DNA of 64,000 nucleotides from Chloroflexota bacterium (GCA_003141455.1 PLMA01000019.1:1305-65304); one strand, 5' to 3'. Numbered from the stretch's first letter, positions 51,243-61,094 are shown. Notes: generated by a model not told the origin, from the letters alone. Numbers and translations: made by a program.

Positions 51243-53456
51243 ATGAGCCACGGCCTGCTGCTTCGTCACGGTGGTCTCCTCCCGGTCACGAAAGAAGCCC
51301 TCGTGACGCCGCCACGCGCGGGCAGGCACGGACGGCTCGATCGTCCGGGGCTGGTTCTCCTTCTCGGCGCGATGATGACGGCCGCCCTGGGTGCCGCGGA
51401 CCTGGCCAACGTGGCCGGACGCGCCGCGGTCTTCGAAAACGCCCAGGGTCTCGTCGCAGCCGGGGCAGGTGTTGGGGCGATGGCAACGCTCAGCCGCCGG
51501 TCGGGAATCTCGGTCCTTTCGTATCGCCCGCTCGCCCAGGCCATCGCCCTCGCGGGGGCGGGCTTCGTCGCGCTGGATCTGGGACCTGCCATCGGCAACT
51601 CAGCGGCCATCATCATGGCGAATCTGCTCTTCGCAAGCGGCGCCGTCCGGGCCACGGCCGTTATCGTCCCGGCCCTGTACCGGCGCCTGGACAGGAGAGC
51701 GATCGCATCTGCCGGGCTGGACGGCGCGATCGTGCTCTTCGCGGGAATCACGCTGATGCTGACCCTGTGGCTGGCCAGCCCCTCCGGCCCTGGTGGCACC
51801 ACGGAGTTGCTCATTCCGATTCTTGCGGTGGGACTACTGGCGAGCGCGGGAGTGGCCATCATCGCCGCTCTTGCGCTCCGGAGCGCGCCCGGGTTCAACG
51901 GCGTGTGGTGCGGTATCGCGGGAATCGCCGTTATCGGTCTCTCGTGGATCGTGTGGCTGGACCTGGCCTTCCGTGGGCTGGGTCGAAACGGTCTGGCGAG
52001 TCTCCTGTTCTCCTTTGGATTGCTGCTCGTCGCCTACGGCTGGATGACCTGGAACGAAGAGGTCGGCGGCGGTAGGCGGTATGAGCTGGTCACTCACGCG
52101 CTGGCCGACTGGCTGCCGATCGGTGCCATTCTGCTATGCGTGACCGTAGCCGCGATGCCGCGAACCCGCCCCCCCGGCGTGGATCCGGCGATAGTCGGCA
52201 CGGCCCTGGTGGTGGTCCTTTCGATCGCGCGCCAGAGGCTGCTCATCGTCCGCGAGCGATGGGCTTCACGCAGGCTCACGGGGGAGGTCGAGGAGCGCGC
52301 CCAGACCATGCTCTCCCTTGCGCGGCTCGAGCGGGCGGAGAACATCGAGGCGATGGCAGCCCAGATTTGCGCCGAGGCCCTCCGGCTGGACGGCATCGGC
52401 AGCGCGGCGGTCTACGGCTTCGCCCCGCTCGGCGGCGCCGTGCCGCTCGCCCTGGGTGGCGACTTCCGGCACGAAGAGGCGGTCGACGAACCGCTCGCCT
52501 TGGAGAGAGCCACCCATCTGAGGGCCTGCGCCAGCGCGGGGGCATGGGTCGACACGCCACGCGGAGCGACCGCCGTCACTCGGCACCTGCGCGCGGAGGC
52601 GTTCGCGCCGATGCGCTGGGACGACCGTATCGTCGGAGTCGTCGCCATGGGGACGGCCAATCGAGAGGATGCCCAGCGACTGGCTGACCGTCTCTCGACC
52701 ATGAGCGAGTTCGGTGTTGTGTCCGCCGTGTTGCTCGGGCCCATGCTGGCCGACCACTGGCGCATGGCCGATGTCCGCTCGCAGCTCGACTCGATCATCA
52801 CCGAACGCGCCTTCACGCCGGTCTTCCAGCCTGTGGTCGAACTCCAGACTCGCAAGGTCATCGGCTTCGAGGCGCTGACGCGGTTCCACGATGGGATGCG
52901 CCCCGACCAACGGTTCGCGGAGGCCCACGCGGCCGGGATGGGCATCCGCCTCGAGACCGCCTGCCTCTGGGAGCAACTCGAGGTCGCCTGTTCGCTTCCG
53001 CCCGGGACCTGGCTCAGCCTGAACGTCTCACCGGCTCTGGCGACGGCCGTGGTCCCGCTGATCTCAGCGCTCGAGCGGGCCGACCGCGACGTGATCCTGG
53101 AGATCACCGAGCACGTGGAGATCGCCGACTACCGGGCGCTCCTGGCGGCTCTGGAACTCGTCCGAGGCCGCGCCCGGCTGGCCGTGGATGACGCCGGAGC
53201 GGGCTATGCCGGACTACGCCACATCCTCGAGATACGCCCGCAGTTCGTGAAGCTCGACCTGTCGCTGGTCCGTCACGTCGACACGGACCCGGCCCGCCAG
53301 GCGATGGTGGCCGGAATGGCGCACTTCGCTCTCAACGCCAGCTGCGAGCTCATCGCCGAAGGGATCGAGACGGAGGGAGAGCTGGACGAGCTCGTCCGCC
53401 TCGGCGTTTCTCTGGGTCAGGGCTACCTCTTCGGCAAGCCCGAACCGATCGTCTGA
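51243..53456 (+). CDS. Membrane-anchored EAL-domain c-di-GMP phosphodiesterase
   Basis: N-terminal multi-TM region, GAF-like middle; EAL residues FEALTRF, NVSP, EITEH, VDDAGAGYAGL, KLDLSLV, AEGIETEGE, QGYLFG; start codon uncertain. Confidence 0.88.
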   Translation: MSHGLLLRHGGLLPVTKEALVTPPRAGRHGRLDRPGLVLLLGAMMTAALGAADLANVAGRAAVFENAQGLVAAGAGVGAMATLSRRSGISVLSYRPLAQAIALAGAGFVALDLGPAIGNSAAIIMANLLFASGAVRATAVIVPALYRRLDRRAIASAGLDGAIVLFAGITLMLTLWLASPSGPGGTTELLIPILAVGLLASAGVAIIAALALRSAPGFNGVWCGIAGIAVIGLSWIVWLDLAFRGLGRNGLASLLFSFGLLLVAYGWMTWNEEVGGGRRYELVTHALADWLPIGAILLCVTVAAMPRTRPPGVDPAIVGTALVVVLSIARQRLLIVRERWASRRLTGEVEERAQTMLSLARLERAENIEAMAAQICAEALRLDGIGSAAVYGFAPLGGAVPLALGGDFRHEEAVDEPLALERATHLRACASAGAWVDTPRGATAVTRHLRAEAFAPMRWDDRIVGVVAMGTANREDAQRLADRLSTMSEFGVVSAVLLGPMLADHWRMADVRSQLDSIITERAFTPVFQPVVELQTRKVIGFEALTRFHDGMRPDQRFAEAHAAGMGIRLETACLWEQLEVACSLPPGTWLSLNVSPALATAVVPLISALERADRDVILEITEHVEIADYRALLAALELVRGRARLAVDDAGAGYAGLRHILEIRPQFVKLDLSLVRHVDTDPARQAMVAGMAHFALNASCELIAEGIETEGELDELVRLGVSLGQGYLFGKPEPIV

Positions 53457-53566
53457 CCGCGAACTCCGGAGCGGAAGCAGGGACGCGGCCCGGAACCGAG
53501 CGCCACCAACGGACCCCTGGTCACGGCGGTGTGTACCCTATTGCTCCGAGCACCTGGAGGAGACAC

Positions 53567-54532
53567 GTGGCGTCGCTGAATCAGCGCCTGCTCGCCATGG
53601 AGCCCCAATATCACGAGCGCGTTTGGGGCGGACAGAGACTGCGCCCCGCGAACCCGCCCATCGGCGAAGCGTGGGTGGCGTACGGCCCCAGTAAGGTGGT
53701 AGCGGGGCCGGAGAGGGGCCAAACCCTGGACGAGCTGGCCAAACGAGCCGGCCCGGACCTTCTGGGAACGGCCGTGGCGGGACGATTCGGATCGCGATTC
53801 CCGCTCCTCGTCAAGCTGCTCGACTGCCTCGATTGGCTTTCGGTCCAGGTCCATCCGGACGACGCCCAGGCCCGCGTGATGGTCGGGCCCGGCGAGTTCG
53901 GCAAGACCGAGGCCTGGTACTTCCTCGAAACGAGCCCGGACGCCAGGGTCCTCGCAGGAGTCAAACCGCTGACAAGCGGCGACGAGCTGGCGGCCGCTAT
54001 TCGCGACGGCAGAGTCCTCGACGTCGCGGCGGAGGTTCCGGTCCAGGCCGGTCAGGCAATGCTCATCCCGGCGGGCACAATCCACGCCCTCGGCCCCGGC
54101 CTCCTCCTGTACGAGATCCAGCAGTCCAGCGACACGACGTATCGCGCCTACGACTGGGGCAGGCCGCAGTCGGACGGTCGCAAGCTCCACATAGAGGAGT
54201 CGGTCGAGGTGGCGCGCGCCGTCGGACCGGAGGATCGGACGCGCCCCGAGCTTGGAATGGCGACCGGCGCGGTGCCGGCCATCGCTTCGCCCTACTTCGA
54301 TGTCGAGCTGGCCCGAGCTACCGCCACCGACCCGCTGGCCTGCGACACGCGGGGCCTGACGTTTCACATCCTCACTGCGATCGACGGCACTGCCGAGCTT
54401 ACTTGCCAAGGAGAGACTGCCCGACTGGCCCGCTTCGAAACCTGCGTCGTGGCGGCGGTGGCCGGGCAATACCTAGTCCGGGCGACCGGGGAGTCCGTCA
54501 CCCTCCTCCGGGCATCCGTGCCCGGACGGTGA
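53567..54532 (+). CDS. manA: Mannose-6-phosphate isomerase, class I
   Basis: WGG, LSVQVHPDD, GKTEAWYFLE, IPAGTIHALGPGLLLYEIQQSSDTTYRAYDWGR; GTG start preceded by GGAGGAG. Confidence 0.9.
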   Translation: MASLNQRLLAMEPQYHERVWGGQRLRPANPPIGEAWVAYGPSKVVAGPERGQTLDELAKRAGPDLLGTAVAGRFGSRFPLLVKLLDCLDWLSVQVHPDDAQARVMVGPGEFGKTEAWYFLETSPDARVLAGVKPLTSGDELAAAIRDGRVLDVAAEVPVQAGQAMLIPAGTIHALGPGLLLYEIQQSSDTTYRAYDWGRPQSDGRKLHIEESVEVARAVGPEDRTRPELGMATGAVPAIASPYFDVELARATATDPLACDTRGLTFHILTAIDGTAELTCQGETARLARFETCVVAAVAGQYLVRATGESVTLLRASVPGR

Positions 54533-54571
54533 TAGGACTCGCATCGAGGGCCGGGGTCGACCGGCGCGGGC

Positions 54572-55579
54572 TCACATCTCCGGCCTGACGGGTCCCTCGC
54601 CTGCCCCAGTGAACGCAACAGCAGCGGCGATCTCGTCCAGGTCAGACGACGTGAGGGCAAGCGTGCCGGCGGGCAGCCAGCCATCTACCTGCTCAGGATT
54701 CCGGGCACCGACGATGGCGCCGGTCACTCCGGGCCAGGCGAGCGTCCAGGTCGCGGCAACCGCCGAGACCGTCGTCCCGTGGCGGGCCGCGATGGGCCTC
54801 AGGGCGTCGCGAAGAGCGATGTTCTGCGAAAGGGCCGGTTCGGTGAAGCGGGACGAGCCGGCGCGCCAATCATCGTCGGCCATAGCCGCGACGCGGTCGC
54901 GCGAGAACGAGTCGGTCAGGATCCCGGAGGCCATCGGGCTGTAGACGATTACGCCGGTGCCATGAGCGGTGGCCCACGGGATGAGCTCGCTCGCCGATCT
55001 ACGGTCCACCAGCGAGAAGGGCGGCTGCAGCGAATCTACGTGGCGAACGCGCTCGCACCGCTCCAGGAGGGCCACGTCGTAGTTGCTGACGCCGATCGCC
55101 CGCACCTTGCCCTCGTCCACGAGCCGGCTCATCTCGGTCCAAGAATCCTCCGGCGGAACCCCGGACTCGTCGGGCCAGTGGAGCTGGTAGAGATCGATGC
55201 TCTCGACTCCGAGCCGCCGCAGCGACGCCTCGCATTCGCGCCTCAGCGAAACCGGCTGAGCGACTCGCCGAGGCGGAGCCATGGGGCGGTCCGGGTCCCA
55301 GACCAGGCCGCACTTGGTGAAGACAAACGGCCGATCGCCCGCAGGGATCGTCGCCAGCGCCCTGCCCACGATCTCCTCGGAGTGGCCAAGCCCGTAGGCG
55401 GCGGCCGTGTCGATCCAGTTCACTCCACCCTCGACGGCGCGAACGATTGCCCGGATCGAATCGGCGTCATCCTGGGGCCCCCAGCCAAAGGCCCAACCGC
55501 CTCCGCCGACCGCCCACGACCCGAATCCGACGGCCGTGATCTCCAGGCCGCTCCGGCCGAGGCCTCGCCTCTGCAGCAT
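54572..55579 (-). CDS. Aldo/keto reductase
   Basis: GLGRSGLEITAVGFGSWAVGG, WIDTAAAYGLGHSEEIVGRAL, DLYQLHWPD, IGVSNYDV. Confidence 0.93.
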   Translation of the reverse strand: MLQRRGLGRSGLEITAVGFGSWAVGGGGWAFGWGPQDDADSIRAIVRAVEGGVNWIDTAAAYGLGHSEEIVGRALATIPAGDRPFVFTKCGLVWDPDRPMAPPRRVAQPVSLRRECEASLRRLGVESIDLYQLHWPDESGVPPEDSWTEMSRLVDEGKVRAIGVSNYDVALLERCERVRHVDSLQPPFSLVDRRSASELIPWATAHGTGVIVYSPMASGILTDSFSRDRVAAMADDDWRAGSSRFTEPALSQNIALRDALRPIAARHGTTVSAVAATWTLAWPGVTGAIVGARNPEQVDGWLPAGTLALTSSDLDEIAAAVAFTGAGEGPVRPEM

Positions 55580-55829
55580 CGTGCGGGCTCCTTTCGCGCC
55601 TTCGGGGCCGCCCGAGCGGCGCCACAGGCGTCATTGTGCCGTCTTCCCTGCCTGCGCGCCGCCGCGACGGCAACCGGGCGCCCTGCCGGTCGCGGGCGGA
55701 AACGATCGGATGGCGTGCGCTGCCAACCTCGCAGCAGCACGGAGCCAGCCGACGGGGCGGCCTGCGATCGCCGCTATGCGCGGCAGACAGCGTCGAGGAT
55801 CCGGAGTGTCGACGAGGAAGGCTCGCCTC

Positions 55830-56957
55830 CTACGGCGTCGCCGTAAACGAGCCGCTGGCCAGCGTCTTGCCCTGGGCATCCATGATGCCAAAGGTGTGCT
55901 GTCCGGCCCCGTAGGCGGAGCAGACGTTCGATGCCGAGTCGGCGTCCTCCGAGAGCCAGCTGCCGTCGGACTGCTTGGTGAAACTGGCGCTCACCGTATC
56001 GGTGCCGCTCTGCTGTCCGTCGAGGATGGCCGTGATCTCCGCCGACCCCGAGACGGAGGCCGGCAGAATGACGGTCATCGTGACCTGGGTGCTCGTGTCC
56101 GTGCAGCTGAAGGTCGAAGGCCGGACCGTGAGTGAGCCCCCGCCGGCGCCGGGAGTTGGGGCTGGAGTTGGGGTCGGTGCTGGAGTCGCGGCGCCGCCCG
56201 TGTTGGTGAACGACGTCTGTGCCAGGGCGTTGCCTTGCTCGTCGAGGACGCGGATAGTGTGCTTGCCGGCCGCGAGACCGTCGCAGAAGCTCGAGGCTGA
56301 CTCGGTCTCGGTCGAAAGCCAGCGACCATCGGACTGTATCTCGAAGTTGTCGCTGACCGCCGACAGGTCGCCCTTCTTGCCGTCGAGTTCGGCCACGACC
56401 TGATCCGATGCCTTCGTCGAGGCGGCCAGCCAGACGGCCATTGTTACCTGGGTATTTGTGTCCGAGCAGCTGAAGGCTGAGGGCTCGACGGTCATGGAGC
56501 TGCCGACGTCACCGGGGGTTGGGGTAGCGGCGACGGGGGTGTCCGTCGCGACGGTGTCGAGGCTTGGGAAAGCGCTACCGAACAGACCGCCGCTGTGGCC
56601 GGGGCCGGCGGTCGGCGTGGCCTTGGAGCCGTTCGTTGCGAGGAACCCGACCGCGACGATGGCGGCGATGACCAGGGCACCGACCAGAAGCATCGCGGGG
56701 CTGATTGCGGATTTCGCAGGCGCGGCCCCGATCGGCGCGGCCGGAGGCATTGCCCAGGCGGGAGCCGGCGGCGGCGGGCCGACCGGAGGAGGTGGCGGCG
56801 GGCCGACCGGAGGAGGTGGCGGCGCGGCGGCCGCGGCGATCCCCGCGGGCGCTGCCGCGACGGCCGGCAAAGTGAAACCGCAAGCGGCGCAGAATCTCTG
56901 CCCGGCTTCTGTCAAGGGGGCTCCGCAGTTGGGGCAGAAGCCGAACCTCGTCGTCAT
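55830..56957 (-). CDS. Zinc-ribbon / proline-rich / TM protein with two repeated extracytoplasmic domains
   Basis: FCPNCGAPLTEAGQRFCAACGF; repeats SMTVEPSAFSCSDTNTQVTM / SLTVRPSTFSCTDTSTQVTM. Confidence 0.75.
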   Translation of the reverse strand: MTTRFGFCPNCGAPLTEAGQRFCAACGFTLPAVAAAPAGIAAAAAPPPPPVGPPPPPPVGPPPPAPAWAMPPAAPIGAAPAKSAISPAMLLVGALVIAAIVAVGFLATNGSKATPTAGPGHSGGLFGSAFPSLDTVATDTPVAATPTPGDVGSSMTVEPSAFSCSDTNTQVTMAVWLAASTKASDQVVAELDGKKGDLSAVSDNFEIQSDGRWLSTETESASSFCDGLAAGKHTIRVLDEQGNALAQTSFTNTGGAATPAPTPTPAPTPGAGGGSLTVRPSTFSCTDTSTQVTMTVILPASVSGSAEITAILDGQQSGTDTVSASFTKQSDGSWLSEDADSASNVCSAYGAGQHTFGIMDAQGKTLASGSFTATP

Positions 56958-57186
56958 TCGCGATCCCTCCGACCTACCGTTCCCGCGCCGCGATAAGGTC
57001 AGCCGGGCTGCCCACCAGTATCGGCCGCACCCCCAGCTCCGGCATGTGACCGCGCCATTGTAGCCGGTGACCCTGGCCACAGACGCGTCAACCTTCCCAT
57101 CGCCGCGTGTACTTCCTTCTCATCTTGGCCGGGACTCCTGCGGGCGTCGGTCGACTCTCGCCGGGCTGGTCGCGTACGCTTCCGCA

Positions 57187-57690
57187 GTGGCGATCCGAAC
57201 CAGCGCCGGCATCCTCCTCTACCGGCTTCGAGATGGGCGTCTCGAAGTGCTCCTCGGCCACCCCGGAGGCCCGTTCTTCGGCCGCAAGGACCTTGGCAAT
57301 TGGTCCATTCCAAAGGGCGCGCGGGCACCCGCTGACGAGGACCTCGAAGCGACGGCCAGGCGGGAGTTCCAGGAAGAGACCGGCCATCCAGTACCTGCGG
57401 GCCAGCTGCTCGATCTCGGCTCCGTGCGCCAGAAGGGCGGCAAGATCGTGTACGCCTGGGCCGCCGAGGGCGATCTCGATCCGGCACAGGCGACGAGCAA
57501 TATGATCGAAATCCCGTGGCCGCCGTTCACCGGTCGAGTCAAGCGCTTCCCGGAGATCGACCGCGTCGCCTGGTTCGGCCCCGAGGAAACCCGTCAACGC
57601 ATCAAGGAGGCTCAGATTCCCTTCGTGGAACGGCTGGAGACGGTGCTGGGCCCCGCTGGTCAGCGTCGAACCGTCGAGAGAGAGCTGTGA
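57187..57690 (+). CDS. NUDIX hydrolase
   Basis: WSIPKGARAPADEDLEATARREFQEETG Nudix box; GTG start. Confidence 0.9.
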   Translation: MAIRTSAGILLYRLRDGRLEVLLGHPGGPFFGRKDLGNWSIPKGARAPADEDLEATARREFQEETGHPVPAGQLLDLGSVRQKGGKIVYAWAAEGDLDPAQATSNMIEIPWPPFTGRVKRFPEIDRVAWFGPEETRQRIKEAQIPFVERLETVLGPAGQRRTVEREL

Positions 57691-58331
57691 AGCGCGCGGG
57701 CGGCGCGGTGGTGTTCGACATCGGGGGTGTCTTGATCGACTGGAACCCTCGTTACCTCTATCGGAAGGTGTTCGGCTCCGACGAGGCTGCGATGGAGCGT
57801 TTTCTGTCGGAGGTCTGCACTCCTGTGTGGAACTCCAGGCTCGATGCCGGCCGGCCCTTCGCAGAAGGCGTCACCGAGCTCATTCGGGAGCATCCGGGTC
57901 AAGCCGAATCAATCGAGGCCTACCGCTCCCGGTGGCTTGAGATGTTGGGCGGAGACTTCCCCGAGACCGTCGAGGTCATGAGAGACCTGCGTCGCGCGGA
58001 CGTACCCGTCTACGCGCTCAGCAACTGGTCGAGGGAGACATTCGAGGCGACCCGGAGCCGTTTCCCGTTCCTCGACGAGTTCGACGGCATCCTGATATCC
58101 GGTGACGTTGGCATCGGCAAGCCCGATCCGGCCATCTTCCGAGAGTTCCTGGGTCGGTTCGGACTCGTCGCGGAGTCGACGGTATTCATCGACGACAGCT
58201 CCGCCAACGTGGCCGTCGCCCGATCCATGGGGATCGAGGCGATCGAGTTCAGGAGCGCCGGTCAGGTGCGGCGCGACCTGATCGGTCGAGGTTTCCCGCT
58301 CGTGGCTAGCCGGCCCGGCGATCCCCCGTAG
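57687..58331 (+). CDS. HAD-superfamily hydrolase
   Basis: VVFDIGGVLIDW, ALSNWS, GKPDPAIFREFL, FIDDSSANV; GTG overlaps upstream TGA. Confidence 0.9.
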   Translation: MKRAGGAVVFDIGGVLIDWNPRYLYRKVFGSDEAAMERFLSEVCTPVWNSRLDAGRPFAEGVTELIREHPGQAESIEAYRSRWLEMLGGDFPETVEVMRDLRRADVPVYALSNWSRETFEATRSRFPFLDEFDGILISGDVGIGKPDPAIFREFLGRFGLVAESTVFIDDSSANVAVARSMGIEAIEFRSAGQVRRDLIGRGFPLVASRPGDPP

Positions 58332-58473
58332 GCGCCCGGCGCGACCAGGCAGCGGTGGAGCCTGGTCTGCCGACGGCCGCCCCGGCTCCGAGACACGGGC
58401 GGGCTGGTGAATTACCGGTGGGCAAGTCCGGCCGCTGGCCGGCTTCGCTCATCAGTGCAAGTGAAGTATCGAT

Positions 58474-58596
58474 TCAGTGAGGGTAGGTGGTCCCCGTCGA
58501 TCCGGCCAGCGCCGATGCCAGTGGGATCAACGCCAGAGCCACCCCCAGGATCCAAGCGACGACGACTTTACGAAGGCTGATACGGCGAGCGAACAT
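58474..58596 (-). CDS. 40-aa small secreted peptide, candidate signalling propeptide
   Basis: MFARRISLRKVVVAWILGVALALIPLASALAGSTGTTYPH; AAAGGAG RBS 7 nt before ATG; TTGACC-N17-TACGAT promoter upstream; shorter than the supplied ORF cutoff. Confidence 0.7.
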   Translation of the reverse strand: MFARRISLRKVVVAWILGVALALIPLASALAGSTGTTYPH

Positions 58597-58659
58597 TGAC
58601 GACTCCTTTCAGGAATCGCCCGCCGGTGGCCCAGGCCCGAACGGCCCGTCGGCGCTGAA

Positions 58660-58688
58660 ATCGTATGGGCGGTCGCCAACGCGGTCAA
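58660..58688 (-). promoter_or_regulatory. Sigma70-type promoter for the small peptide
   Basis: Minus strand TTGACC-GCGTTGGCGACCGCCCA-TACGAT, 17-bp spacer. Confidence 0.65.
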
Positions 58689-58762
58689 GTATTTATGAAC
58701 ACCGGAGCCTGCACGCACCATTGCTGTGCGCCTCGGATGAGACAGGGCGTACACTGCTTGTC

Positions 58763-60058
58763 ATGGCAAGAGTCAGTCGCACCCGTCCCCGAGTGGACGA
58801 TTCCCCGCTCGCCCGACAGATAGGCGAGAGACTTCGCCGGACCCGCCTGGCCGCCGGTCTGACCCAGCAGCAGCTCGCCGAGGGCCGCTACACCAAGGCC
58901 TACGTGAGCGCCCTGGAGAACGGCCTCAGCCGGCCGTCGATGGCCGCTCTCAACTACCTCTCGGACAGGCTTGGCATCCCGGCCAGCAAGCTGATCAACG
59001 ACGAGCCCGCCGCCTGGGCGCGCCTCGAGGCCGATCTGGCCCTCGCCTCCGGGCGGTGGGATGACGCGATCGCCGCCTACCGCGATCTGCTGGAGTCCGC
59101 AGTCACGCGCGAGGCGCGAGCGGAGCTCATGAGCGGCCTGGCCGAGGCGCTGATCCGTGTGGGCAAAGGGCGCGAGGCCACAGCATTCGCGGCCGAGGCT
59201 GCCCGGATCTTTCATTCCGCGAACAGGGAGCCGGAAGCGGCGCTGAGTGAGTACTGGCTCTCGGCCGCGCAATACCAGCAAGAGAACGGGGCCGAGGCGA
59301 AGGCGCTTCTCCAGACCATCTTGAGTAGGGTCCGAGCCGGCATGCGGGTCGAGCCGGATTTCGAGCTTCGCCTGGTCATGGCGCTGTCGAGCAACGAATC
59401 TCGCGAGGGCAATCACGGCGCCGCCCTGGCCTACCTGGAGGAGGTCCGCGGTCTGGCCGGCTCTCTCGACGACCGCAGACGGGCCCACTATCTGTTTGAC
59501 CTGGCCTACAGCTATCGCGAGACCGGCGACTTCGAAGCCGCGGTGCGCTCCGGCATCGCCAGCCTGGAGCTCTACCGGAGGGTCGAGGCAGATCGCGATG
59601 CGGCGAGCCTGGAGAACGACCTGGCCCTTTCGTTCCTGGCGCTCGGCAACATGGGCAAGGCGGCCGAGCTCGCCGCTTCGGCCCACGGCAAACTTGAGTC
59701 GCTGGGAGACGACTGGTGGCTTGCGCACGTCGTTGAGACGCAGGCACGGATCGCGCTGGCCGGCGGTGCCGCAGACCGGGCCGCGGCGAGTGCCCAAGAG
59801 GCTCTGGCCATCGCCGACCGCGCTGGCAACGTGACAGCATCGGTCGAGGCGCTGCTCACACTGGCCCGCGCACAGGCCGCGCTCGGAGAGAATGAGGCCG
59901 CCCTGGAGGCGAACCGCCGCGCCGGAGAGCTGGCTCGACAGCTCGGCAACAAGAGCCTCGTCCGCAAGGCCCTGCGCGATTGGGCCGACGCCCTGGCTGC
60001 TGCGGGTCAGCACGAGCAGGCGTTCGCGATCATGCGCGAGGCACTGGCGGTCTCCTAG
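58763..60058 (+). CDS. HTH (XRE) transcriptional regulator with TPR repeats (RRNPP-like architecture)
   Basis: LARQIGERLRRTRLAAGLTQQQLAEGRYTKAYVSALENGLSRPSMAALNYLSDRLG HTH, followed by about 330 aa of TPR-like helices. Confidence 0.88.
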   Translation: MARVSRTRPRVDDSPLARQIGERLRRTRLAAGLTQQQLAEGRYTKAYVSALENGLSRPSMAALNYLSDRLGIPASKLINDEPAAWARLEADLALASGRWDDAIAAYRDLLESAVTREARAELMSGLAEALIRVGKGREATAFAAEAARIFHSANREPEAALSEYWLSAAQYQQENGAEAKALLQTILSRVRAGMRVEPDFELRLVMALSSNESREGNHGAALAYLEEVRGLAGSLDDRRRAHYLFDLAYSYRETGDFEAAVRSGIASLELYRRVEADRDAASLENDLALSFLALGNMGKAAELAASAHGKLESLGDDWWLAHVVETQARIALAGGAADRAAASAQEALAIADRAGNVTASVEALLTLARAQAALGENEAALEANRRAGELARQLGNKSLVRKALRDWADALAAAGQHEQAFAIMREALAVS

Positions 60059-60258
60059 TCGCGGGATCCCCAAGACCGCGACATACCCCTCATTTCGAGG
60101 CGCTTCCGAGCTGGGCCTGGTGACCGGACGCACCATTCCACGCCGGTCTCGCGGCCGTTGACGACGCTGCGGCTCGCCAAACGCGTTTCGGGCGTGCGTG
60201 GAGATGGGACATTGAGTACACTGCTATTTGACTTCCCCGTCCTAGAACAGGGGATCGA

Positions 60259-60552
60259 ATGCCACTCGTTTCTCCGAGCCGCCCTACACCCGGCCCGCGG
60301 AAGATCGGCCCGGTGCCGTGGTATCAGAACGGTTGCCGTGGGTTGACCGTTCACGCAGGCACCGATGTGCCCTCGTTTGACGATCCGATGATCCGTGTCG
60401 CCCTGGTTCGGGGCGCTCTCGCGTGCACACGGATCGGCGACCTGGAAAGGGCGCTCAACCGAGAGCTCTGGTCGCTCGGCTACGTTGCCCGCCTGGAACA
60501 CAATCTGACGGATCGATCGCTGGTGCACGTGGAGGTCGTGAGCGGCCGCTGA
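60259..60552 (+). CDS. Small hypothetical protein
   Basis: 97 aa ORF; C-terminal part (VALVRGALACTRIGDLERALNRELWSLGYVARLEHN) has protein-like composition. Confidence 0.4.
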   Translation: MPLVSPSRPTPGPRKIGPVPWYQNGCRGLTVHAGTDVPSFDDPMIRVALVRGALACTRIGDLERALNRELWSLGYVARLEHNLTDRSLVHVEVVSGR

Positions 60553-60804
60553 TTTCTCGCGTCGTCGGGCCGGGGCCTCCTTGGGGGGAAGGCCGCGGCC
60601 CGCCGGCCCATCGGGATGAGCGACGCAACGCCGCCATCTCCTCTACCGTGGCCGCGATCCGGCGCCTTCGCCCCGCCCGCGATCCGGTGCGCGTTCCCGC
60701 CCCAGACCCTCATGAACGGATCGTATGGTTAGGTGCGAGAAATGAGACGGGTAGTACTGTCCAGCCGGCGATGCATCGATGCTCCGGGCGAATTGGAGGA
60801 GCGG

Positions 60805-61029
60805 ATGCATCCATACGACCTGGATTCAGCACCGCTGCGACTTGCACAAGAGCACGCCGACGAACTCCGTACCGACTGGGGGATAACCAACGGCCGTGGT
60901 CACCCCCGGACAAGCGGAACGGCGAGTCCGTGCGGGATGAGCCTGGCGGAGTTCTTCCGTCGAGCAGCAAGCCGTCTCGCCGACCTCGCACGACGCCCCC
61001 GGCTCGCAAGGCAGGATCCGTGTAGCTAG
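60805..61029 (+). CDS. Small hypothetical protein (74 aa)
   Basis: MHPYDLDSAPLRLAQEHADELRTDW...; strong GGAGGAG RBS immediately upstream. Confidence 0.5.
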   Translation: MHPYDLDSAPLRLAQEHADELRTDWGITNGRGHPRTSGTASPCGMSLAEFFRRAASRLADLARRPRLARQDPCS

Positions 61030-61094
61030 GCGGACGGGCCGGCCCAACGCCCAGCGGGCGAACATCTCCGGTCCGAATGAGGCAATCTGGGCCC

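Noticed and set aside
51111-51329. Minus-strand ORF with GGAGGAGACCACCGTG start, similar to the CAP gene start context
   Set aside because: It overlaps the EAL gene 5' end, its composition is Arg/Pro-rich and no recognisable domain is seen; RBS similarity alone is weak.
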